DNA of 64,000 nucleotides from Sabethes cyaneus (Eukaryota; Arthropoda; Insecta; Diptera; Culicidae): the NCBI RefSeq assembly GCF_943734655.1, contig NC_071355.1:28272464-28336463 (forward strand). Reading direction: 5' to 3'. Positions 49,981 to 60,395 of the stretch are shown in pieces. The notes beneath the pieces are model-generated. The model saw only the letters and a program-made list of their open reading frames with translations, did no database searches and was not told the origin of the DNA. Within the stretch, counting starts at the first letter, position 1, and each line of letters begins with the position of its first letter. The position numbers and the translations under genes are program-made.

Positions 49981-50086
49981 CCCAAGTAACATTTTTGTTG
50001 TATAATAGCTTATCATGCACTTGTTCCACGAGAATTAGCCATACAATAGTTTATTAAGCTATTATACAACAAAAATGTTACTTGGG
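49981..50086. mobile_element. 106-bp MITE with 32-bp perfect inverted repeats
   Basis: The left arm begins CCCAAGTAACATTTTTGTTG and the right arm is its exact complement for 32 bases, with about 42 bases between. It lies in the left terminal repeat of the TAA-flanked element, with TA on each side. Perfect arms suggest recent insertion. No coding capacity. Confidence 0.88.
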
Positions 50087-50301
50087 TAATGAAAGCACAT
50101 ATAACAGCATCCTAACACCCCAAAATTGGAATTTCAGATTTAATTGGAAAAATCTCGTCTAACTTTTGTAGAACCGTCGTGAATTTGTGTATATCCTGAA
50201 AGCTTGTCCTCTAAGCTTTCCAAAAATGTATAAAAACTTGAAATTGCTTGGAAAATGATTGAGTTATTCATGCTAGTATGTGTACACCTAGCCAAAAAAC
50301 G

Positions 50302-51595
50302 TTTTACCTTTGTTATACTATATAACAAAGGTTTAGAAATTGGTCGAAAAACACGAAATTGATTCGAGGCCCGGAGGGCCGAATCACATATACCAAACGA
50401 TAGAGCTCGACGAACTGAGCAATGTCTGTGTGTGTGTGTGTATGTGTGTATGTGTGTATGTGTGTGTGTGCAGCTCATTTTCTATCGCCTGTTTCTCGAA
50501 GGTGGCTGAACCGATTTGACCGCTTTTACTTTTGTTTGGAAGGTATTACTGCCTAGTATATCACTATTGAATTGCTTTGCGGTCCGACGTTTCGTTTAAA
50601 AGTTATAAGCAAAAATGTGAAAACTACGTGACACGCGTTTCTCCGGAACTACGCAACCAATTTTAACGATTTTAGTACCAAACGAAAGCTCTTGCTATTA
50701 CTAAGCTTTTTACCAAGTTTTATTGAAAACGGACAAGTAGTTTAAAAGTTAGCTTTAAAAAACCTGTTTTGACTAGGCACAAATGATCGCCTGTTTCTCA
50801 GAGTTGGCTGAACCGATTTATGCGCTATTATTCTCATTTGAAAGGTAATATAGCCTAATAGATCACTATTGATTTGTTTTTTGATTGGACGTTTAATTCA
50901 AAAGTTATGAGCAATCGTATACAACACATTAAAATTTACAATTATTTTCGATGATTTCATCTTAGATAATTTATCTAGTTTAAATTAGTTTGGCATCAAA
51001 TTAGAAGTTTTATTGCTGCAAATATATCTGCAAAATTTCAGAAGAATTGGTTTTGCCGGTCAAAAGATATTAACCCTTGAACACTCGCGCCAACTTTTGT
51101 AACACGGTTACTCGCGGGAGACAATAGCCCAAAACCAAAAAACGTGCGCATTACAGTTTTGACTAGGAAAACCTGGTTTTAGGTTTATCGCACCTTTGGA
51201 AGAGTTTTTTGAAATTGCAAGCTCTATCGTCTGGTAGAATTTAAATTTTTAATTAATCCCCCTAAAAGTGAAATAAAACAAATATTTTTCTTCAGTTTCA
51301 ATATAACACATTGATTTGTGCTGTAAAGTTTAAGAGCGTATTATTACAAGAAACTTTGCTGAAGACAGTAACCTTCTATCTCTTCAGCGAAGAGAGAAAA
51401 ATCTACTTATACTTACTCAGCAATTTCATGAAAAAAGGATCTATCAAAATTTATAAGTGCTCCCATTTTGATCAAATTTTGTAAACTTTTTCAATTTCCA
51501 AAAAAATTATGTAAATAAATGCACTACGCAACGTTAACGTAGACGAAGACCGTATAACAAAGGTTCTTTCACCACTAGGTGGATTAAATCGGGTT
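50302..51595 (+). mobile_element. Hairpin-ended noncoding element, copy A
   Basis: It starts with a palindrome CCTTTGTTATACTATATAAC (50307-50331) followed by TTGGTCGAAAAACACGAAAT and GAGGCCCGGAGGGCC. It has a TG-rich microsatellite at about 50427-50471 and ends with CACCACTAGGTG (51570-51581) then GATTAAATCGGG. The body holds two internally similar sections, each with a phrase like CGCCTGTTTCTC(A/G)(A/G).. GGCTGAACCGA (50487 and 50790). No ORF. Copy B follows head-to-tail with no spacer. Hairpins at both ends, an internal microsatellite and tandem copies recall Helentron-derived elements, but this is inferred from structure only. Confidence 0.7.
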
Positions 51596-53541
51596 TTTAC
51601 CTTTGTTATACTATAACAAAGGTTTAAAAATTGGTCGAAAAACACGAAATTGATCCGAGGCCCGGAGGGCCAAGACACATATACCAATCGATAGGGTTCG
51701 ACGATTTGAGCAATGTCTGTGTGTGTGTGTGTGTGTGTATGTATGTAATGATTTTTTCTATCGCCTGTTTCTCAGAGATGGCTGAACCGAATGGTTCGCT
51801 ATTACTTTTGTTTGAAAGGTGTTATTGTCTAGTAGATCACTATTGAGTTGCTTCGTGATACGACGTTTCGTTTAAAAGTTATAAGCAAAAATGTGAAAAA
51901 TACGTGACACGGGTTTCTTCGAAACTACATGACCGATTTCATCGATCTTAGTATCAAATGAAAGCCCTTATTAAAGGTAAATTGTTCAGGAATTTTTAAT
52001 TGAAAACAAACAAGTAGTTTAAAAGTTAGCCTTAAAAAACCTGTTTTGACAAGGTAATAATTATCGCTTGATTCTTAGAGATGGTCAAACCGATTTATGC
52101 GCTATTAGTCTCATTCGAAAGATAATATATCCTAATAGATCACTATTGAATGGTTTTTTGATTGGACGTTTAATTTGAAAGCTATGAGCAATCGTATACA
52201 CCACACCAAAATTAACAATAATTTATTATGATTTTAACCAAGATAATTTACCTAATTTCAATTATTTTAATATCAAACGAGAGGTTTTGACACTACGAAT
52301 ATATATGCAAAATTTCATAAGAATTGGTTTTACCGGTTAAAATATATTAACCGTCGAACACTCGCGCCAACTTTTGTAACACAGTTACTCGCGCGCACAA
52401 TAGCCTCAAACCAAAGAAAACGTGTGCACTAGAGTTTTGACTGGAAAAACTTGGTTTTAGGTTTATCGAACCTTTGGAAGAGTTTCTTGAAATTGAAAGC
52501 TCTATCGTCTGGTGGAATTAAAAATTTTATTAATCCCCCTAAAAGTGAAATAAAAAAAATATTTTTCTTCAGTGTCAATATAACACATTGATGTGTTCTA
52601 CAAAGTTATAGAGCATATTATTACAAGAAATTTTGCTAAAGACGGTAACCTTCTATCTTTGCAGCGAAGATAGAAATATCTTATTTATTGTATATGAATT
52701 TGTAAAATCAGTTTTTCTATTTTTGCTCTTTTTGTAATTGTTGTATGACTTTTTCATGTACTACAAAATTGTACAAATAGTAAAAATACACAACTTTGCT
52801 GAGAATAGTATACCTGTATGTTTGCTTGTTTAGGAACTGTAAAACTTTGATTATAAAGAATACCCTAATTTTGACTCCGAATTACTCGACTACCAGCAGA
52901 CGGATACATTTTAAACATTTTACATTTGCTGATAGTTTTGCTGCATACATTTTCCCAACAATTTAAATTATTAATGCATTGAATAATTATGACGTTTTGC
53001 TCACAATAAGTTTGTTGAAGAATATACGTTAGTTAAACAACGATTTGTAACTTTACAACAATATGGCGTTGAAAAACCTACACGTGTTGTATAAAATACA
53101 ACAGCGTGAGTTCATAAAAATTGATGAAAATTATTCAAGAAAACTCTATTGATGTGATTCAAATAGAATGGCATTACAGGAAACTATGCATAGTTCAAAA
53201 ACCTATAAACTAGACCTTTACTAGACAATGTATATGCTAAAGGATAAGATTTCCTCTTACAACTTACTATTATTTGCACTTACTCAGATTAATAACAACT
53301 TACTTATCCTTACTCAGCAATTTCATGAAAAAAGGATCCATCGAAATTTAAAAGTGTTCCTATTTTGTTCAAATTTTGTAAACTTTTTCAATTTTCAAAA
53401 ATTTTATGTAAACCAGCACACTACGCAACGATAACCAATAGATGAATTATGTTCCGAAGACGTGTCGATTTCTATCTCAAATAGCAAGTAAGACCGCATA
53501 ACAAAGGTTCCTTTCACCACTAGGTGGATTAAATCGGGTTT
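51596..53541 (+). mobile_element. Hairpin-ended noncoding element, copy B
   Basis: A second copy in the same orientation, starting CCTTTGTTATACTATAACAA at 51600 and ending CACCACTAGGTG at 53515-53526. It matches copy A over most of its length, including GAGGCCCGGAGGGCC and the TG run at 51715-51738. It has about 0.6 kb more sequence before the 3' end (roughly 52690-53300). Part of that extra segment (about 52690-52890) matches, in complement, the interior of the TA-flanked element at 57126-57986. No ORF. Confidence 0.7.
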
Positions 53542-53989
53542 TTTTGCACTAACTTGAAATTTTAGGGGTGTTAGGATGATTTCAAATGAGTTTTTATGAT
53601 GTACTAGGTGTGACTAACAACGTACACTAGGTCATTTGAGAAGTATTTTTCCGCGTAACACCGTGTAAATTAAAAAGCAAAGGTCCTAAATTACTTCCTT
53701 GAGGAACTCCTAATAGACTGCAAAACAATTCAGATTTTCCTGAACCGTTTTTAATGCATAAACTGCGGTCGATAAGATAAGACCCCTTTCATTTTGTGAG
53801 TGCAGAAGAAATTCCAAGCTTTTCTGATTCAGCAATTAGGTGGTCGAATGCGGCTTTATAATCTGTATATATCTCATCTACTTGCACGCCTTCTTCTAGA
53901 ATGTTTAAATAGAACGAAACATATTGCGTAAGATTCGTGGCTACAGACCGTTAGGGGATACGACCGTGCTGTCGAGGGATATATGTGCT

Positions 53990-54320
53990 AAAACTAAAAA
54001 AAATTAAAATAAGTGAAGAAGGCTGTAAACGACCAAGAAAATACCAATAAAAACAAGGGAAAATCATAAGGAAAAATAAGATCGAAGATAGGAAAAAATG
54101 ATACGGGAAATGAAAAAGACGGAATAGTGGAACTGGAAACATGGGATAGCAAAAAGGAAAATGAAAGAAAAATAGGCAATACTGATGGAAAATGAGAGCA
54201 AAAACCAAGAAAATGGAACAGAAAAGAAGAAAATACGGAACAAAAAGGTGAAAACGGGACTGGAAAACAGAAAAAGTGTGACGAAAATGAGATGAAATGC
54301 GTGAAAGAATAAGACGAAAA
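53990..54320. repeat. Purine-rich tract
   Basis: A-rich and G-containing plus strand with words like GGAAAAATAAGA, GGAAAATGAAAGAAAAAT and CGGAACAAAAAGGTGAAAACGGGA, similar to the 47-49.5 kb tract. The Phe-rich minus-strand frames are compositional. Confidence 0.65.
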
Positions 54321-54324
54321 ATGT

Positions 54325-54655
54325 TAATTCAAATTCCAAGTAAAATTTCGTATCTAATTTCGTGTCCATGTCCGGTTTGAAGCAAAGTTTCGAATTCCAA
54401 TTGCCGTTGCAGTTGAAAACCGTAATATTCGACGTGAGATATTCGGTATTATTCTTATTCTGTGTGTCGCAAGTTGATTTTTATGGTTTTCAACTGCAAC
54501 AGCAATGTTAGTTCAAATTAAACTCTAATTTTCTGTTCAATGCCAAGTTTTATTGTATGCCTGATTTTATGGCCAATTATGTCTATTTTAATTCTAAGTT
54601 CAATTTCAATCTTAATATCATATCCAATTTCAAGTCACATTCTCGTTTGTCCAAA
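54325..54655. repeat. Degenerate minisatellite, GAAATTGGACTT-type (complement)
   Basis: Units such as AATTTCGTGTCC, AAGTTCAATTTCAATC and ATCCAATTTCAAGTC. It is interrupted by a small inverted-repeat element at 54400-54506. Follows a purine tract directly, as the other blocks do not. Confidence 0.65.
54400..54506. mobile_element. 107-bp inverted-repeat MITE
   Basis: The left arm ATTGCCGTTGCAGTTGAAAA (54400) and the right arm, TTTTCAACTGCAACAGCAAT ending at 54506, are complementary over about 26 bp with two mismatches. No coding capacity; target duplication uncertain because the flanks are minisatellite. Confidence 0.65.
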
Positions 54656-57123
54656 CACACTGCAACGGCCCTGTTACCAAGAGGGTAAGTTTCTTGCGAA
54701 CGATCGTATCAACGCGCTGAGTCCTCCCTTCCAAGAAACCAAATTTCGCAACACGGATCCGAAGCCGTCGAGGTCACACAGTGAGTCCTGCCGTGTGAAG
54801 CAGTGTGCCGGAATGATACACTACTAGCTAGCCGTAGCTGTAGCTGTAGCGATGAGCAGTGAAAACATGGCAAGTTCTTGCCATTCGACTCGAGTCAAGA
54901 GGAAAGAGAGACAAACCGCTCCAGCCAGCCAGCCAGCGTCACGGAACGGAGCACCCGGGTCGTTTCGTTCTGGACCTTGATTTCCTTGCGCTTGCGTGCG
55001 CGCGCGCTCCGGATCGTCCCGTCCCATCCCGTTTCGGTGAGCTATTTCGTTTCAATCCTCGTCGTTTGTATGCCTACATACAATCGGGACGCCGATCGAC
55101 GTCGTTCAGCGAACGCACAGTGGTAAGGTACCCAAGCTCAAATTTTATGAATAAATAAAAAAATACGGAATCACCACAATATCAGTGCCTCGCCCTGCTA
55201 TAGTTTGCCGGTCATGGTTCGGCGAGTTTATTTTCATTTCGCTCCGCATGTGCAGTGCCTATACCCTTATGATAATTTCGTAGAGCTGTGCGAGGCTACG
55301 TGTTTATTCGTCTGTATTTGCACCGAAAGGCAAGGCATTGGGCAGTGCTGGATAAAACAAAAAAAACTCACAAAACAACGTTGTGCTGCCGGAAATGATT
55401 CCTTTTTCATTTTCGCTTGATATCTTCGCATTGGGAAGTCATTCCGCGCGAAACTTTCGGTCGTCTGTTGTTGCTGTTGACGATTCGAAAAAATCATTCG
55501 CGCATTATCTCTTTGTTGAAACCATTAGCGCTCGTTCGTACCATACTTGATCGCGATCGAGTCGAGGACACTCGGGAATAAACTTTGACAGGATTGCGTC
55601 ATCATGCGCTGCGTCTTCAGTGCCGTCACCAGAACGTGGATGTTGGTGATAAAACTGATTTTGTGCATGCACTTATACAAATCCTATTTCAGCATTCCTA
55701 CTGTTATGAAGAAAACATTTCTTGACGGATTAACCAGATTTCTATAAAGTGATTCCAATGAAAAGAGATTTGTACATATTTATAATTATGAGGAGAGGAT
55801 TCTGGAGGTTCCCATTTCAATCGACCATCGACACGCCACCGAGCGTTCTAATCCTATATTTACTCAAGAATCAAGTCAGCAAGCTCGAGAATGCGTCAAG
55901 ACTGAAAATGACCGCTTCAAACTGCCAAAATAAAAATTCAAACAAAAAAAAACTCCAACAAGTGCGGGGGAGGACCCACTTCACTTGCGCGGCTCGGTAC
56001 GGTACGATCCCGCCGCCGCCGGCCGCCGGCCGCCATCATGCCATTATCTAGATGTCTTCCTCCTTTCGATCGAGAATCCGTGCGGATCCCCATATTCTAA
56101 GCGTGTATACGTAAACGACGAGAACCGCCCGCCAACGTGCACGGCACGGCACGGCCCAGCCCGGCCGAAAACACAGTGCTCTCGCGCGACTTCCCTTCAT
56201 TCCTTTTTGTCAAACAAATGACCCCGCGCTCGGCTACGGATATCTGCTACTGCGGGGCGCATCGGGCAGTCAAGAACCATTCGAACGAAAGAGCAGCAGC
56301 AGCAGCAGCACCACCAGCAGGGGTAATTGAAATAACAGTCGACGAATCAGAAATTCCTTCCACGCACCAACTTCCAAACATGCGCACTCGATCGTTTTCG
56401 GGGGGGACTTTTCGATTCCTCCTCGTGACGACAGCAGCAGGCAGCGTAGCGGCCAGTAGTGCGCGACCGAGTGTGTATTAGCGCGCGGATTCTCACCGCT
56501 TGTGTATGGGTATTCTGGTCGGTCACGCTATCCTCGCGATCTGGCAACAGGCGAGGCGAGTGCCGCGTTTGCATGCTATATGGGCCTGTATGAGCGAGCG
56601 CACAGCCGCGTTGGGGTTCATCATTCGTTGGGGATGTGTTCTATACGCGCTGTGTGCCTACGTGGCAAACGGACGAGCTCTGCTGCGTCGTATTATTACT
56701 CGATGATGGTGATGATGGCGATGATGATGATGAGGATTCCACATAGGATGAGAAGCAGCACTCTGTTCAAACAAACGAATTCTCTAAATTTAGCTCGTTT
56801 TGGTAGGAGGAAATAAAATCGCTTTTTAGGAGTGGGAGTAAATATAACATCCGTGTCGAAGTGTGAAACGATAACAATGGTGTGCAGTACAAAGGATGGC
56901 CAGCTTGGCTGCACGGTTTCTAGCAGAACTGACTCGAATATCATTCAAATTTCATTTGATGCTGGTCTACGTTTATTGGAGTTTTTGTGAAATTTAAGTT
57001 CTACGGATAAGGAGAAGTTACGTTAGGATAAATTTAACGATAAAATAGATGAGGAGGATGTTTCAATCAATTCAAAAGTGTCAAGTGACTTTGTGATACT
57101 TTTATCATACATTTTTATGCAGA
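54656..57123. other. GC-richer gene-free stretch
   Basis: CG-rich patches (for example 54.92-55.03, 55.98-56.04 and 56.10-56.17 kb), CCAGC repeats (54922-54938), a CAG run (56291-56315) and a GATGAT run (56701-56734) stand out. Frames up to 114 codons are open, including one with a poly-Ala run from the CAG repeat, but none shows a known domain and several overlap. It might hold a promoter or 5' exon of a host gene (a donor-like GTAAGGT follows 55125), which I cannot prove. Confidence 0.4.
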
Positions 57124-57125
57124 TA

Positions 57126-57986
57126 CAGCAATGTTCCGATTTTGTTAGCTCCCGATTATGTCTACCCCCGATTTCATCGGCTTTTTATCCTGATTTTGTA
57201 GGGCTATAAATTTCGATTAACTTTTGTGCTTTTGAACATGATTTATAAAACTTTTCAGTCTGCTTGAAACTATTCTAATTCTCTGGGAGAGTTTTTGAAT
57301 AAAATGATGCCTTCTTGCGAGTAATTCGGGGTCAAAATTGGGGTATTTTTATAGTAAATATATAGTTCCTATAGTTCCTAAACAAGCAAAGATAGAGGTA
57401 TACTACACCAAACAATGTTGTGTATTTTTACTATTTGTACAACTTTGTGAAACAGCAAAAAGTCATACCACAACTACAAAAACAGCTAAATAAGAAAAAC
57501 TGATTTTTACGATTTTTCATTTATGAGAAATAGGATTTTTCTATTTTTGCTGAAGAGATGGAAGGTTACTGTCTTCAGCAAAATTTATTGTAACAATATG
57601 CTGTAAAACTTTGCAGAACACATTACTGTGTTATGTTGAAACTGAAGAAAAATAAATTTTTTATTTCACTTTTAGGGGGATTAATCAGAATTTCGCTGGA
57701 CGATAGAACTTTTAATTTTAAGCAACTCTTCCAAAGATTACATAAACCTAAGTCCAAGTTTTCCCGCTCAAAGCTAATACGCAACAAAAAAGGTTCTGAG
57801 CCAGTGCGCTGTACCCGGTTCATTGAGCTTTCGGTTGACCAATTGAGGGTTAAAATTTAATTTTTAGTAGAAGTCTTAGAATTTGCCAGGTCTTAAGTCT
57901 TTGAAAAAAATTTCCAGATTTTGTCAGTTTCCACATTTTGTCAGCCTAAAACTCAATATGGGACTGACAAAATCGGAACGTTACTG
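57126..57986. mobile_element. 861-bp TA-flanked noncoding element
   Basis: The ends CAGCAATGTTCCGATTTTGT and the complement of ACAAAATCGGAACGTTACTG form about 23 bp of inverted repeat with few mismatches. TA lies on both sides (57124-57125 and 57987-57988), as for Tc1/mariner/pogo types. The CCGATTTTGT/ATTTTGTCAG words repeat near both ends. The interior matches copy B at 52.5-52.9 kb in complement, including GGTCAAAATTGGGGTATT and CAAAATTGTACAAATAGTAAA-like stretches, and also the TTAGGGGGATTAAT segment of copies A and B. No ORF. Confidence 0.75.
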
Positions 57987-58098
57987 TATTTATTTATTTA
58001 TTTTATAACGTGATGATAATCCTTTTCAAAATGTTACAACGACTTCAAGTTGGTTTGTTGTATTACTTGACAGCCTTTAACAATAAACTGCCAATGTA

Positions 58099-59700
58099 CA
58101 GGGGTAAGTAGTGTTAATTGACAGTTAATGGTCACAAAAACAAGACATTTGCATAAATTTTAATTTTGAGTGTATTATGTGTAAAGAATATTCATAACAT
58201 TTGTCTTAAATAAGACCAATTCAAAACTATCTCCCTTTGCTTTAATTACCAGTCGCAGTCGTTGTTGAAAAGCATTTCAGCTGGCACGCACGGTATCCTG
58301 AGGCATTTCATCTCAAATGTTCTCTAGTCGTTGCTTGAAAGTATCCACGGTCAATCTTTTGGTGCTCCCTAGTTTACCTTGCATGTAACCCCATGTATAG
58401 AAGTCGAGGGGATTCAAATCAGGCGAAAAGGTAGGCCGCTCTTTCGAAGAAATAAAATCTGGAAAATTCTCTTCACACCAAGCATGTGTTGCTTTCGGCT
58501 GGTGAGACGGTGCAGAATCTTGTTGGAAGCAGTATGGTGCGTTTCTGTAATGTTTTTTCACAATGGAAAGCAAATGGTTCTACAAAACATTATCAAATTC
58601 GGTGGAATAAATTGTTTACTCAGTAGTCGTTGATTTTCCAATTTTTTGATATTATGCAAAAAAACTACGATCTTTCAAACGCAATCAACCGATTTTAATA
58701 TTGCTTGCATCTTTCTAAGACACAAACATTTGAAAACGGTCTATTTTTGTCACAAAATTTAATATAAGTGTAGAAGTAAAGGAGCCAGTTTCTTTTTCTA
58801 CCAAAAGTTGCGTCTTATTGAGCCTCAAAATTCATCTGAAGAAATAAAAATAAAAAAGTTATGGAGAAAAATCGCAAAATAACAGGGTCTCCCTAACTTG
58901 ACTCAGAAAAATCGCCCTAAAATGGAAACGGTTCGAGATAGAGGGATTCTGATTTCTGCAATATTACTCAAAATACTTCAATCTAGAAAATTGCTGAAGT
59001 GAATATCGCTCTATCTTGTTCCGTTTTGCTTTTCAGTCAAACCGTGTACCCGTTGTTTTTGTATGGAATCGATCGAAGATCATCTTTCAAAATATTCTTC
59101 ATGGTTGACTGCGAAATTCCCAGTTCTTTGGCCATCCTAAAAAAGCAAAGCCATAGGGTTAAATCCCCATTAGACATTACCCTTCTTTATCGACAGACTT
59201 CGCAGCCGGCTGTTAGAATACAGGAAAGTTACGGGGTCAGTGTAACGATCCTACTGACAGTATCTAGCAAGCCCCGTCTAGCAGAGATTCGAACATACGA
59301 CGACTGGCTTGTTAGACCTCAAAGCTAACTGGGCGGGCCCAGGCTTCTGGTGGCTTGTGGTGTCCTTACAGTGCGTTTACGGCCAGGTTTGGGGAATGTT
59401 TTCCAAGAACCGGTTTCCTTATATCGCTTGATGGTACGAAAGATGAATTTTTCGTTTACTCCGAAGGGCTTCATAAAATATCAGAAGGTCGAATTTTTTT
59501 TTAAAAAACAGATTTGTCACAAGTTCCTGTTTTGCGTCCCTGATTACCACGACTTTTAAACGATTGAAAATTCCAAACAAACTTGCAAGCTATGTTGACA
59601 TTTCAGTACCTTCTAAACGAAAAACATGCAGACATATCTGTGATTAACCCATTTTTAATTAAATACATCTAGAAAATACTGAGAGTTATTAGTCCTCACT
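58099..59700 (-). pseudogene. Dead D37D mariner-like transposon, copy 2, with SINE inside
   Basis: The terminus CAGGGGTAAGTAGTGTTAAT at 58099, preceded by TA, faces the other end near 59700 (complement GTGAGGACTAATAACTCTCA). Both resemble the left end of copy 1. On the minus strand the transposase C-terminal half is open at 58313-58573: CFQQDSAPSH holds the second catalytic Asp and FSPDLNPLDFYTWGYM the third, again with 37 residues between. The N-terminal helix-turn-helix part is at about 59100-59000 (MAKELGIS, MKNIL..D). The region around the first Asp is replaced by about 370 bases of unrelated DNA (58630-58998), and a SINE interrupts the N-terminal part. It is inactive but better preserved than copy 1 around the second Asp. 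Confidence 0.85.
59141..59338 (-). mobile_element. tRNA-derived SINE, copy 5
   Basis: In complement it carries the same parts as copies 1-3: an AAAAGCAAAGCC tail, ACTTCGCAGCCGGCTGTTAG, GGGTCAGTGTAACGATCCTA, the B-box AGATTCGAACAT and GTTAGACCTCAAAGCTAACTGG. It lies in the 5' coding part of the mariner relic, so it is younger than that transposon. The target duplication was not resolved. Confidence 0.85.
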
Positions 59701-59704
59701 TAGA

Positions 59705-60009
59705 GATGCCAATTCCGGGAGGTATTTTGAAAACCGGTTTTTCGGTATTGATAAATGCAATACCGGTAAAACCGGTAAAAAACCGGTAAAAGTTAACTCT
59801 TGAAAACTATATTTAAAAATCATATGATTTGAAGAAGATCCTTCCAAAATCAACGATTCTCAATTTCTGTCGCGTAGTTAATTGACTAGTTCATTAAAAA
59901 TAATATTTAACAATGCGAAGAGAATTTAGCATGCCATCTTTTAAACGAGAAGGAGGCAGAGAATCTTCATTCGGTCTCCACAGAGAAAGAAAGAATAATT
60001 ACTAGTGAT
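59705..60009. other. AT-rich spacer
   Basis: Contains three close repeats of ACCGGTAAAA near 59762-59790 and nothing else recognisable. It ends at the target-site duplication of the RTE-like element. Confidence 0.5.
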
Positions 60010-60224
60010 AAATTAGAAATGTTGGTGGTTGGTAAACGGCTGGATAATGCGGAATATAGACCCCATAGTGGTCGTTAGCCTCTTATCCAGCCACTCCGAT
60101 CCCGACCTCCTCGTGGTACCAGCCGGAATACGAGCAACCTTAGCGGAGATCGGGTAACCAACCCCGGTGGAAACTAAGGTCGTATACTAACCGGGAAGGA
60201 GGTAGTGAGTCTCGGCACTATAAG

Positions 60225-60395
60225 ATGGCAGCCCCATCACGAGACTCGGTAGTGTTGCCCCAGTACGGCTACACACCTAAACAACACAAACTAACAACAT
60301 TCAAGCATTTACGGAGCGGAATATTCGGCATCGACCTAGGCGACGGAATAAGGACGACGAATGGAGACTCGGGACTTGGAACTGCAGATCGCTAA
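60225..60395 (+). CDS. Short upstream ORF overlapping the RTE endonuclease frame
   Basis: A 56-codon frame starting ATGGCAGCCCC (MAAPSRDSVVLPQYGYTPKQ...) and ending TAA at 60393-60395. It overlaps the open part of the main frame by about 115 bases in a different phase; the main frame is -1 relative to it. As the main frame has no ATG before the endonuclease domain, this ATG may be the true start, reached either by ribosomal frameshift or because a 1-base indel in this copy broke a single ORF. Function is inferred only. Confidence 0.4.
   Translation: MAAPSRDSVVLPQYGYTPKQHKLTTFKHLRSGIFGIDLGDGIRTTNGDSGLGTADR

Larger units (their letters stand above)
49903..53665. mobile_element. Long-TIR element with TAA target duplication, expanded by later insertions
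   Basis: The ends CACGGTGT.AC (49903) and the complement ending GTAACACCGTG (53665) open long inverted repeats. They include TGACCTAGTGTACGTTGTTA at 49946 and its complement at 53615-53634, and run in to CATCCTAACACCCC near 50108, against GGGGTGTTAGGATG at 53566-53579. Both sides carry TAA (49900-49902 and 53666-53668), the duplication used by PIF/Harbinger-type elements. No transposase is present. Without the MITE at 49981 and the two elements at 50302-53541 it would be only about 0.4-0.5 kb, a foldback-like MITE. Confidence 0.82.
49550..53950 (-). pseudogene. Reverse transcriptase relic split by a 3.76-kb insertion
   Basis: On the minus strand the upper part (53950 to 53666) reads VQVDEIYTDYKAAFDHLI (palm A), then GVPQGSNLGPLLFNL. 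The lower part (49902 to 49550) continues with FINE, then after a frameshift LFYVDDIKIYQS (catalytic YADD as YVDD), DCLRLQQMIESF and RRVEHIYDLCVNLD-like thumb sequence. The break falls in the middle of the palm, and the frame reads across once the inserted element and one TAA copy are left out. This is a Jockey/CR1-type non-LTR relic with several frameshifts. The split gives the relative age: the retrotransposon first, then the insertion. Confidence 0.85.

Noticed and set aside
55985..56816. Overlapping frames of 68-114 codons in the GC-rich stretch
   Set aside because: Several overlap on the same strand with no way to choose; the poly-Ala run is from a CAG repeat. Could contain an exon but unsupported.
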